From Arenicola marina (lineage: Eukaryota > Annelida > Polychaeta > Arenicolidae): a stretch of DNA of 64,000 nucleotides. The notes below the pieces were generated by a model, which saw only the letters and a program-made list of their open reading frames with translations, was not told the DNA's origin and searched no databases. The stretch is taken from contig OZ025264.1 of the NCBI GenBank assembly GCA_964019135.1, positions 3,442,827 through 3,506,826 on the forward strand, given 5' to 3'. Position numbers and translations under genes: made by a program. Numbering within the stretch: position 1 is the stretch's first letter; each line of letters begins with the position of its first letter. This document shows, piece by piece, positions 10,561-23,100 of this stretch.

Positions 10561-13164
10561 AAATCGTTCCCGGCGGTCACTTCTAAATTTTATTGTGAGC
10601 TATAGATAGAACGAAAAATTCTGTAATTTGGAGGATAGACAATTGAGTATTACATGAATCGGTAAAGCAGCGTTAGAGGCCAGGCTGGCGGTTCCCTTTA
10701 ATTTGAAGAAACCTAAGGAAGCGGTTTAGAAATAAATTTGGGTTTGGAAATCGGTAGCCATACTTTTGAAAAAATATATTTCTTGTCCGGCAAATGATTT
10801 ATAGTTTCGCTCACTTCAATGAGTAGTTCAGAATGCCAAAAGAAAAGTAGGCTAGGGCCTACTCAAACTTACCATTCTAGTTAAATTCCGTTAAAGAAAA
10901 AATGAAAGCAAAACGATAGCATTGAGTTTTTCAGTATGCCACCACGAGAAATAAGCGCTGAACCCTCTACCTGCACCGAGGCCAACTCACAGTCTTGGAG
11001 AAAGAAGTCTAAATGCGTGATGCGTCTGATAGAACGAACCCAGCACATGGATTGCGACGGCATGACTGGTGACATCATAGCAGCTGTGGTCAATAACCAC
11101 AGGCTGTCCATTGATTGTACTTTTCCCTAATTTTTTCTCAATCATAATTTTCAACTTTTCTGTTCAAAATACCTACTTTAAATTTCCAATTGTTCAAAAT
11201 TGTGTTTTTGTCTTTCGAGGCTCCTTTTCAAATTGCAGTGAATTGCTTGTGTTATTGCATAAGTCAATAGTCAGAGGCGTTTCGTTTTGGCCTCATATCT
11301 TTAAAATCGAGATGAAAATAATTTTTCAATATGTACCGGTAATTTAAATTTTGCCATTCGTTTAGAATGAATGAGCATGAATAATGTTGCTACATATGCT
11401 GTCTTGGGTACTATATTTGGCTTACCTTTGGCTACGATTTTCCTACTTATAGTCTACCGTATCTATATGTCCATTGCTACTGTTGTCCTATACTTTGTCA
11501 TTCGGGTGTACTGGACATGCAACAGCCAAGACGAATCACCCAGATGTCTCCACTCCACTCCTCTATATATTTAATTTATCATGCTCTAGGAGGGTGAGTA
11601 ATGTAAGAATAGCCACCAGAGAGCGATCAGACATTCTAATGTATCACATTCTCTCGGAGGCAAAATCTCGGGGGATATTAAATATTAATATTAAAATAAG
11701 ATATTAAAATAAGATTTGGCCCGGGACTGAAATTGACGAAATAAATTAATCTCTTTTACTCTGGCGCCGTCCGAAAAAAAGGTAAAATCGTGTCATTCAA
11801 CATGATGGGATCGGTGTTAATTTATATTTACCAGAAAAACTTTCATGGGCCAGCACATCTAGCGCAATGTCCGATGGGATTGTTCATGCAACTCGTGTAC
11901 GGCCCCATTCATTATTGAACTTTTCCTAATTGACAGTCACACCATGACGTCCATTTCTATAATACGTTCAATCACATTAGTGCCACGCTACTAATTTGTT
12001 CAGTTAACTTTGTCTACAGAAGTTAAACAAATCTGCATGTAATTTGACAATAGATTGAGCAATTATTCCATGAGCAAAATAAGCAATTATCCGACCTGTT
12101 AATTTCAGTGAGCATTGTATGCGAGCGCTATAGGGAAATAACTCATTCGTGCGACAGGATTGGCATGTGAGCTTCAACGTTGTACGTGTGCCTGTGTTGT
12201 CGAGGACGTGTATTGAATTTATGGGTTATGTTTTCGTTAAAACCCTATGAGCAAGGACGAGGACAATCGTGGCATAAAGCACATCAGTTTGAGCTTCTGT
12301 TGCGAACATTACGCCCCTCTGATACCTTACATAGCAATTATTGACATTAACTCTTGTATTCTAAATACCTAGTACTTGGGCCTTACATATCTAGAAGCTA
12401 ACCTGGTTTGAATCAGTCAGTCTGCGCATGACAATGGATTTGCAGCTTTGCTGTAGTTTAGAATGTTAACGCGGCATTTGTAATTGAAAACAAATAAGCT
12501 TACGTGACCGTTACAGTTACCGCAGTAGTCCCGTCAATGACCCGTCGTAATGTAATATAAGCGGGAAAAGATTATAAAGCGAATCACGAGTTACAGTAAT
12601 TGCGGTATGTCGCCAATTAACCTGATATGTCCACGAAGCAAAACTTGTTCAGAAAGTAGAGAAGCCTGGCTGCTAAATTAGTGACTCTTTTCTGGATAAA
12701 TTTCTGAATCCTTATATTATATATATATTTTAGAACATATGGAGCAGTCTTTGGACGTATCAAACTATTCAGACGCTTGGATATAGGATTCGGAGTAGTC
12801 TTTGTTATATATATAACATATATAGCCTATGACTGGTTCCTGAAGAATTGCGAATATTACGCTTAGATCTATATAATATAGTACACGACTTGTACTCTAT
12901 TTGTTTGGAGTTGACTGAGAATCCATTTCCTATGTTGAGAAACAACGAAGGGCGGACCATGATCATGCGTCAACTTACCTATCATGCATTTGTTACAATA
13001 TAGGAAATACGAAATGACTATGCTGAAACAACAACCCAGCAAAGGCGACAATTGAGTATGCTAGTTTCTTGATTGCACTGTTTCCATTTATAACTTGCAG
13101 ACAAAACGGCCTAGTCATCTGACATTTTTAAGCGGTATAGTTGTAAGATAATCTGAAAATAGTT

Positions 13165-13480
13165 AAAGGCAATAGGTCTCCTCAGACAGGGCAGAGGACC
13201 AAGAGTTGCCAAAACGCCTCCATATCCATTAGGAGATAATGTAACGATGATTACAACATCTTGTTTAGTTTTAGTTCCTAATGCGGTAATGATAGCTCTC
13301 AGGGCAACAATGGATGAGGTGGCCTGTAAGTAACATACAGGCATGGTGAAAAGTGTTTTGGTGAAGGGCAATAGGTCTGCTCAGCCGGGGCTGAGGAGCT
13401 CAAGTTGCCCAACGCTTCCATATCGATTATGCAATGATGAGGCAATTATAACAATATGTTGTATAGTTTTAGACCCTTAA
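13165..13480. repeat. Two diverged direct copies of a dispersed element
   Basis: GGCAATAGGTCT starts at 13168 and again at 13366. Both are followed by a CTCAG..GG..GAG segment, GTTGCC, a CC(A/T)CCATATC(C/G)ATTA stretch, TATAACA-type AT-rich sequence and GTTTAGTTTTAG or GTATAGTTTTAG. A third partial copy near 13605 shares GCTCAGCCGGGGCTGAG. The inner CTCAGCC..GGCTGAG is a stem-forming dyad. The copies are clearly related but well diverged. Confidence 0.55.
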
Positions 13481-14084
13481 CAATAGTATATATAGAATAA
13501 TAAGTTTTACAATCATGCGCCGGGGTCCCGGTATGAATTGAATAGGCTTTGCTCCGCCGCGGTAATCATTTCCTTTATAACCAGCCGTATGTAGAGAAGG
13601 TGTATTTAGCTCAGCCGGGGCTGAGAAACCACATTTGCTTATTTGTTGCAACCATGATAGGATTAATTTAATTTATTGTTCGAACAACGATGTCCAGGCC
13701 AGAAGTAGATTTGCCTAACCTAGGTAATCATGTATCATATAATCATCCACATGAAGATTCACGCTGGCTACGCCCTTGGGTGGGGTGCTGATCATCCATC
13801 TGGTTATGTCTAATCAGCTGTGGCGGATGTCCCCTCACCTTTCCTGGCTAAACGATCAGAGTAATCAGCTCAATTGAAAATTTATTACGTGGTAACTCAA
13901 GCTGACTGAAAATGATATGTAAATTTTAGGCCAACACATTAATACTGAGTGGTCTTTTTTAATTTCGATTTTACTGAAACGTGCGAAATTTACCACGTAT
14001 TGTCAGCCTATCCACTTTTACCAATTATAAAGTGATCAGTCGATATATATTTGGATAATGTATTTGGCATACGTACATGCCGAT

Positions 14085-14277
14085 GTGTGCCATCTACATA
14101 CATGGCGATGTGTTCCGCCTTCGTACAGGGCGATGTGTTCCGCCTTCAAACAATACATATCAATTGGTTACGCCAACCCATAATAGGGTCACGTGGTCTA
14201 TTCACGTTTATTGGCGATGCGTTCCGCCAATTACTGGCGAAGTGTTCCGCCAGTTAGTGGCGAAGTGTTCCGCCACT
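14085..14277. repeat. Cluster of short stem-loop repeats with varying stems
   Basis: Five units share GGCGAWGTGTTCCGCC (one has GGCGATGCGTTCCGCC). The last three, at 14210-14231, 14233-14254 and 14256-14277, are 22-bp inverted repeats with 7-bp stems and an 8-nt loop. Stem ends are ATT/AAT, ACT/AGT and AGT/ACT, each fully paired. The two left units (about 14103 and 14128) pair only through GGCG/CGCC. Confidence 0.7.
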
Positions 14278-14562
14278 TTTATTTAATTAATTGACAATTT
14301 GCTTGTCATGTAGTGTCTTTCTCACTCGGCAAATAATTTTGCCCTTTCCAATTCCATACATTGTGTTCTACTTCCTTGCGAGGAAACCAGCTGCGGGCGA
14401 GCCAGCTTATCATTACGAATTCGTAGCGAGCAAGATAAAGTTTAATTACATCAAAGAGTGATTGGTATTTCCAAGATAAAATCTGTTCAGCCCAGTTTGC
14501 ACCATGTATTGGTTCCATAGAGATCAAATAGCCGGACATAAGCCAGGATGACATAATAGACG
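14278..14562. other. Spacer with a dispersed repeat motif
   Basis: Non-tandem sequence. The string AGCTGCGGGCGAGCCAGCT at about 14389-14407 recurs exactly at about 56818-56836, and the following 30 bp are also similar (ATCA..TTCGTAGCG versus ATCA..TTCGCAGCG). This marks a diverged interspersed element of unknown type. No gene seen. Confidence 0.5.
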
Positions 14563-15122
14563 TTCGGCCATGGTAACACCCCAGACACTCGGCCATGGTA
14601 ACACCCTAGATGCTCGGCCATGGTAACACCATAGACACTCTGCCATGGTAACACCCCAGACACTCGGCCATGGTAACACCCTAGACGCTCGGCCATGGTA
14701 ACACCCCAGACACTCGGCCATGGTAACACCCTAGACGCTCGGCCATGGTAACACCCTAGACACTCGGCCATGGTAACACCATAGACACTCGACCATGGTA
14801 ACACCATAGACGCTCGGCCATGGTAACACCCCAGACGCTCGGCCATGGTAACACCCTAGACACTCGGCCATGGTAACACCCCAGACACTCGGCCATGGTA
14901 CCACCATAGACACTCGGCCATGGTAACACCCCAGACACTCGGCCATGGTAATACCCTAGACGCTCGGTCATGGTAACACCCTAGACACTCGGCCATGGTA
15001 ACACCATAGACGCTCGGCCATGGTAACACCATAGACACTCGGCCATGGTAACACCATAGACACTCGGCCGTGGTAACACCATTGACGCTCGGCCGTGGTA
15101 ACACCATTGACGCTCGGCCATA
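14563..15122. repeat. 25-bp satellite array
   Basis: About 22 copies of a 25-bp unit with core CTCGGCCATGGTAACACC followed by a variable CCAGACA, CTAGACG or ATAGACA segment. CCATGG and GGTAAC resemble half of an RFX-type site. Because 25 is not a multiple of three, all minus frames read the same Cys/Tyr/His peptide in rotation (the MAECLGCYHGR frames); these are not genes. Confidence 0.95.
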
Positions 15123-15563
15123 ATTACCTCTCCCCCATCCCCCGCCGCTGCACTAGGACCCACTAGATACACTAGGGTCACTCAGCCCCCCTCCCCCTCC
15201 TCCACTAAGGCCGCTTCGCCCCCCCCCCCTCCACTATGTTCACTCCCCCCCACCCCTGCACTAGAGCCCCCCGCCCCTGAGCTAAGCCCGTATCAGACGC
15301 CAAAACTGTTGCGGTTGGTGAGAAGTGACCTCGCCACGAGGGATGGCCAGACAACTATAGGATTACCCATGTTCCCCTGTTGCTCAGAGGCGTATCGAAA
15401 ACGATCACTCTTACTTCTGATTCTGTCATTAATCCCGCCGACATTTGGCTACAGACGGCGCCCCATACTCCCGGTACTAACGGGGTAGCCTGCCGGTCAA
15501 ACGAGAAGTACGCCGTTTCCTGGGAGTGGGCTAGTCACGCTCCGGTTACCACCAGAGCACTGC

Positions 15564-15577
15564 TCGCTAGGGGGCAG
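15564..15577 (+). promoter_or_regulatory. CTCF-like motif
   Basis: TCGCTAGGGGGCAG matches the bilaterian CTCF consensus CCASYAGRKGGCRS at 12 of 14 positions. It lies inside the large intron of the minus-strand gene. The match is by eye only; occupancy is unknown. Confidence 0.3.
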
Positions 15578-16884
15578 CACATAAAAGGGCCAGTGTCTCT
15601 GATGTAGAGTTATGATTCCATATCGACATCGGCTCCAGTCACGTGACCATGCGGCCACAAAGGATGTATTTATGACCGGAACCACTGATACATTATACAC
15701 ACAAATAAGACGCCATTTAATAATGCAATCCCCGTAATTCTTGTCGACATAGACCTCGGGTCCCTGGCGTCGGGTCTGACCTGCCTCCGCCCTACAAGGG
15801 CCCTCACATAGCCTCCAAGTAGTTTGAGCACTCAACAGCGAGGTGTAGAGTTATACAGACAGATCGATACGAGCTTGCTACACCGGAAGAAAGACGTAGA
15901 ACCTAGAGTACTACTCTGCAATATAATAACTGTTCTTTGATACATGTCAGGTGACGAATTTGCGCTTTGTATTCTTTACCCGGGCTGTAGGATTAATGTA
16001 TATGTATAGAAGTATGGCAGGCTGTTCAAATCAAATGGCACACTGAACATATATCAAGAAATTCATTCAGATCATATATAATCTGGCATTTATTATGGCT
16101 ATAATATGGGAGAGTTAGGTAAAGAGTCAACAATCAATAGGGTTGTACAGTTACTACGGGATCTGACCGAGACCTCACGAGAGAGGGATGATTATGCTCT
16201 ACGTCAATGCCTCGCACCAACGGCCTGTACATGCTGCCTTCCTGTGGTTGTTTGCCTTCACTCACTTCACACAAAATATCGGCTGAAGGTGTCCTTGGAT
16301 GCACAACTAACCATTGAATGTAAAGCGTATATAAGAATAATTATAACCATCAGAGTAGCTGTATGTAAAATATAAGAGCGGTTAGACAGTTGATAAACCA
16401 GAATGCGGTTGTCTCATGCATGACTGTCAGTTTCAGGCGATCTAATGTGTTGTGTTTTCCTCTAGTATGACGTATTAATAATCATAACTCGCATGTCTGC
16501 GCGCGGTATCTATGGTTACGTTAAAACGCTCCTTATATGGACTGACCAGGCGAGGCCAATGGTGTTCTGTTTGCCGCAGTAACGTAAACAGCGAAGATTT
16601 GCTTTAAAATAAAATAAAACGCTTCCAACAGTCTCATCGAACGGACCACATACATTATGGACAGATAAATGTCTTATCTGTAACTATATTATGATTTTAT
16701 TGTTAGGAATGCCTTGACCAAAGCAAACAAAGCATATTTGCGCACTCCATTATTTACGCACAAGCGCGCAGCCGGCCGGTTCTCAGCGCTCAAACGTTGA
16801 CAACAGTGAGTGCGCGTCACGCTGCTGTAGCAAGGCAGCAGCGAGATGCGCACTCGTTATAAGAGCATCTGTGTTTTTGTTGGT

Positions 16885-16965
16885 CCCTAAAGCACCTAAA
16901 CCGGGAATAGAACCCGCGAGAACTGCACAGCCTTATAGTCATCAGTGAGAGTACTTCACCATAAC
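16885..16965 (-). mobile_element. Degenerate tRNA-derived SINE head
   Basis: On the minus strand, TGGTGAAGTACTC looks like a decayed A box. It is followed by an anticodon-arm-like CACTGATGACTATAAG segment and then the B box CGGGTTCTATTCCCGG (16919-16900), one change from GGTTCGANNCC. Spacing fits a tRNA. The acceptor stem does not pair, so this is a SINE remnant and not a functional tRNA. Confidence 0.45.
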
Positions 16966-17149
16966 AATCAATCATACTCAAAATAACACATCGACCGTTC
17001 ACTGCGCGGGTTTAATTTATAATATCGAATTGAAGATATGAAACCTATAGTGGCAGTAAATTAAATTTTCCCATTTCCGATATGGTATTATGGCTCTGAA
17101 GAATATCATTTAATACTCTGTGTTATCAGTTGATCAGTTTCATATGCTC

Positions 17150-20100
17150 TGACTTTATGTCTTTATACACAATGATGTCTGCATAGATATGACACGATGT
17201 CTGTATAGATATGACACCATGTCTGCATAGATATGACACGATGTCTGCATAGATATGACACGATATCTGTATAGATATGACACGATGTCTGTATAGATAT
17301 GACACGATGTCTGTGTAGATATGACACGATGTCCGCATAGATACGACACGATGTCTGTATAGATACGACACGATGTCTCTATAGATATGACACGATGCCT
17401 GTATAGATATGACACGATGTCTGCATAGATATGACACGATGTCTGTATAGATATGACACGATGTCTGCATAGATATGTCACGATGTCTGTATAGATATGA
17501 CACGATGTCTGTATAGATATGACACGATGTCTGTATAGATACGACACGATGTCTGTATAGATATGACACGATGTCTGTATAGATACGACACGGTGTCTGT
17601 ATAGATATGACACGATGTCTGTATAGACATGACACGATGTCTGAATAGATATGACACGATATCTGTATAGATATGACACGATGTCTGTATAGATACGACA
17701 CGATGTCTGTATAGATACGACACGATGTCTGTATAGATATGACACGATATCTGTATAGATATGACACGATGTCTGTATAGATATGACATGATGTCTGTAT
17801 AGATATGACACGATGTCTGTATAGATATGACACGATGTCTGTATATATATGACACGATGTCTATATAGATATGACACGATGTCTGTATAGATATGACACG
17901 ATGTCTGTATAGGTATGACACGATGCCTGTATAGATATGACATGATGTCTGTATAGATATGACACGATGTCTGTATAGATATGACACGATGTCTGTATAG
18001 ATATGACAATAGATATGACACGATGTCTGTATAGACACGACACGATGTCTGTATAGATACGACACGATGTCTGTATAGATATGACACGATGTCTGTATAG
18101 ATATGACACGATGTCTGTATAGATATGACACGATGTCTGCATAGATATGTCACGATGTCTGTATAGATATGACACGATGTCTGTATAGACACGACACGAT
18201 GTCTGTATAGATACGACACGATGTCTGTATAGATATGACACGATGTCTGCATAGATATGACACGATGTCTGTATAGATATGACACGATGTCTGCATAGAT
18301 ATGTCACGATGTCTGTATAGATATGACACGATGTCTGTATAGATATGACACGATGTCTGTATAGATACAACACGATGTCTGTATAGATATGACACGATGT
18401 CTGTATAGATACGACACGATGTCTGTATAGATATGACACGATGTCTGTATAGACATGACACGATGTCTGTATAGATATGACACGATGTCTGTATAGATAC
18501 GACACGATGTCTGTATAGATATGACACGATGTCTGTATAGACATGACACGATGTCTGTATAGATATGACACGATATCTGTATAGATATGACACGATGTCT
18601 GTATAGGTATGACACGATGCCTGTATAGATATGACATGATGTCTGTATAGATATGACACGATGTCTGTATAGATATGACACGATGTCTGTATAGATATGA
18701 CAATAGATATGACACGATGTCTGTATAGACACGACACGATGTCTGTATAGATACGACACGATGTATGTATAGATATGACACGATGTCTGTATAGATATGA
18801 AACGATGTATGTATAGATACGACACGATGTCTGTATAGATATGACACGATGTCTGTATAGATATGACACGATGTCTGTATAGATATGAAACGATGTATGT
18901 ATAGATACGACACGATGTCTGTATAGATATGACACGATGTCTGTATAGATATGACACGATGTCTGTATAGATATGACAATAGATATGACACGATGTCTGT
19001 ATAGACACGACACGATGTCTGTATAGATATGACACGATGTATGTATAGATATGACACGATGTCTGTATAGATATGAAACGATGTATGTATAGATACGACA
19101 CGATGTCTGTATAGATATGACACGATGTCTGTATAGATATGAAACGATGTCCATATAGATATGACACGATGTCTGCATAGATGTGACACGATGTCTGCAT
19201 AGATATGACACGATGTCTGCATAGATGTGACACGATGTCTGCATAGATATGACACGATATCAGTATAGATATGACACGATGTCTGCATAGATCTGACACG
19301 ATATCTGTATAGATATGACACGATGTCTGTATAGATATGACACGATGTCTGTGTAGATATGACACGATGTCCGCATAGATACGACACGATGTCTGTATAG
19401 ATACGACACGATGTCTCTATAGATATGACACGATGCCTGTATAGATATGACACGATGTCTGCATAGATATGACACGATGTCTGTATAGATATGACACGAT
19501 GTCTGCATAGATATGTCACGATGTCTGTATAGATATGACACGATGTCTGTATAGATATGACACGATGTCTGTATAGATACGACACGATGTCTGTATAGAT
19601 ATGACACGATGTCTGCATAGATATGACACGATGTCTGTATAGATATGACACGATGTCTGCATAGATATGTCACGATGTCTGTATAGATATGACACGATGT
19701 CTGTATAGATATGACACGATGTCTGTATAGATACAACACGATGTCTGTATAGATATGACACGATGTCTGTATAGATACGACACGATGTCTGTATAGATAT
19801 GACACGATGTCTGTATAGACATGACACGATGTCTGTATAGATATGACACGATGTCTGTATAGATACGACACGATGTCTGTATAGATATGACACGATGTCT
19901 GTATAGACATGACACGATGTCTGTATAGATATGACACGATATCTGTATAGATATGACACGATGTCTGTATAGGTATGACACGATGCCTGTATAGATATGA
20001 CATGATGTCTGTATAGATATGACACGATGTCTGTATAGATATGACACGATGTCTGTATAGATATGACAATAGATATGACACGATGTCTGTATAGACACGA

Positions 20101-23100
20101 CACGATGTCTGTATAGATACGACACGATGTATGTATAGATATGACACGATGTCTGTATAGATATGAAACGATGTATGTATAGATACGACACGATGTCTGT
20201 ATAGATATGACACGATGTCTGTATAGATATGACACGATGTCTGTATAGATATGAAACGATGTATGTATAGATACGACACGATGTCTGTATAGATATGACA
20301 CGATGTCTGTATAGATATGACACGATGTCTGTATAGATATGACAATAGATATGACACGATGTCTGTATAGACACGACACGATGTCTGTATAGATATGACA
20401 CGATGTATGTATAGATATGACACGATGTCTGTATAGATATGAAACGATGTATGTATAGATACGACACGATGTCTGTATAGATATGACACGATGTCTGTAT
20501 AGATATGAAACGATGTCCATATAGATATGACACGATGTCTGCATAGATGTGACACGATGTCTGCATAGATATGACACGATGTCTGCATAGATGTGACACG
20601 ATGTCTGCATAGATATGACACGATATCAGTATAGATATGACACGATGTCTGCATAGATCTGACACGATATCTGTATAGATATGACACGATGTCTGTATAG
20701 ATATGACACGATGTCTGTGTAGATATGACACGATGTCCGCATAGATACGACACGATGTCTGTATAGATACGACACGATGTCTCTATAGATATGACACGAT
20801 GCCTGTATAGATATGACACGATGTCTGCATAGATATGACACGATGTCTGTATAGATATGACACGATGTCTGCATAGATATGTCACGATGTCTGTATAGAT
20901 ATGACACGATGTCTGTATAGATATGACACGATGTCTGTATAGATACGACACGATGTCTGTATAGATATGACACGATGTCTGTATAGATACGACACGATGT
21001 CTGTATAGATATGACACGATGTCTGTATAGATACGACACGATGTCTGTATAGATATGACACGATGTCTGTATAGACATGACACGATGTCTGTATAGATAT
21101 GACACGATATCTGTATAGATATGACACGATGTCTGTATAGATACGACACGATGTCTGTATAGATACGACACGATGTCTGTATAGATATGACACGATATCT
21201 GTATAGATATGACACGATGTCTGTATAGATATGACATGATGTCTGTATAGATATGACACGATGTCTGTATAGATATGACACGATGTCTGTATATATATGA
21301 CACGATGTCTATATAGATATGACACGATGTCTGTATAGGTATGACACGATGCCTGTATAGATATGACATGATGTCTGTATAGATATGACACGATGTCTGT
21401 ATAGATATGACACGATGTCTGTATAGATATGACACGATGTCTGTATAGATATGACAATAGATATGACACGATGTCTGTATAGACACGACACGATGTCTGT
21501 ATAGATACGACACGATGTCTGTATAGATATGACACGATGTCTGTATAGATATGACACGATGTCTGTATAGACATGACACGATGTCTGTATAGATATGACA
21601 CGATGTCTGTATAGACATGACACGATGTCTGTATAGATACGACACGATGTCTGTATAGATATGACACGATGTCTGTATAGACATGACACGATGTCTGTAT
21701 AGATATGACACGATATCTGTATAGATATGACACGATGTCTGTATAGATACGACACGATGTCTGTATAGATACGACACGATGTCTGTATAGATATGACACG
21801 ATATCTGTATAGATATGACACGATGTCTGTATAGATATGACATGATGTCTGTATAGATATGACACGATGTCTGTATAGATATGACACGATGTCTGTATAT
21901 ATATGACACGATGTCTATATAGATATGACACGATGTCTGTATAGATATGACACGATGTCTGTATAGATATGACACGATGTCTGTATAGGTATGACACAAT
22001 GCCTGTATAGATATGACATGATGTCTGTATAGATATGACACGATGTCTGTATAGATATGACACGATGTCTGTATAGATATGACAATAGATATGACACGAT
22101 GTCTGTATAGACACGACACGATGTCTGTATAGATACGACACGATGTCTGTATAGATATGACACGATGTCTGTATAGATATGACACGATGTCTGTATAGAT
22201 ATGACACGATGTCTGCATAGATATGTCACGATGTCTGTATAGATATGACACGATGTCTGTATAGACACGACACGATGTCTGTATAGATACGACACGATGT
22301 CTGTATAGATATGACACGATGTCTGCATAGATATGACACGATGTCTGTATAGATATGACACGATGTCTGTATAGATATGTCACGATGTCTGTATAGATAT
22401 GACACGATGTCTGTATAGATATGACACGATGTCTGTATAGATACGACACGATGTCTGTATAGATATGACACGATGTCTGTATAGATACGACACGATGTCT
22501 GTATAGATATGACACGATGTCTGTATAGATACGACACGATGTCTGTATAGATATGACACGATGTCTGTATAGACATGACACGATGTCTGTATAGATATGA
22601 CACGATATCTGTATAGATATGACACGATGTCTGTATAGGTATGACACGATGCCTGTATAGATATGACATGATGTCTGTATAGATATGACACGATGTCTGT
22701 ATAGATATGACACGATGTCTGTATAGATATGACAATAGATATGACACGATGTCTGTATAGATACGACACGATGTCTGTATAGATACGACACGATGTATGT
22801 ATAGATATGACACGATGTCTGTATAGATATGAAACGATGTATGTATAGATACGACACGATGTCTGTATAGATATGACACGATGTCTGTATAGATATGACA
22901 CGATGTCTGTATAGATATGAAACGATGTATGTATAGATACGACACGATGTCTGTATAGATATGACACGATGTCTGTATAGATATGACACAATGTCTGTAT
23001 AGATATGACAATAGATATGACACGATGTCTGTATAGACACGACACGATGTCTGTATAGATATGACACGATGTATGTATAGATATGACACGATGTCTGTAT

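Larger units (their letters stand above)
9501..14084. other. AT-rich non-satellite intronic DNA, 4.6 kb
   Basis: This is the longest stretch without tandem arrays inside the large intron. I see no convincing gene. Features inside: a hairpin at 10541-10560, a GC-richer open island at 10930-11120, a 16-bp perfect palindrome TGTTATATATATAACA at 12803-12818, and two diverged copies of a dispersed repeat near 13165 and 13365. A small open frame at 11371-11574 looks hydrophobic but has no supporting signals. Confidence 0.5.
15123..17149. other. Non-satellite intronic spacer, 2 kb
   Basis: It begins with a C-rich tract (15130-15290). After that come a CTCF-like motif (15564), a 7-bp inverted repeat GGTGTAG/CTACACC around 15842-15883, and a degenerate tRNA-derived SINE (16885-16965). 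Open frames at 15497-15835 and 16106-16375 have no recognisable domains, start context or splice pairing, so I do not call them. Confidence 0.5.

Noticed and set aside
11371-11574. Small hydrophobic membrane peptide
   Set aside because: Short AT-rich frame with no homology, splice or start support; expected by chance in AT-rich DNA.
14487-15181. Cys/Tyr/His-rich repeat protein on the minus strand (MAECLGCYHGR units)
   Set aside because: 25-bp satellite read in rotating frames; no start or splice context.
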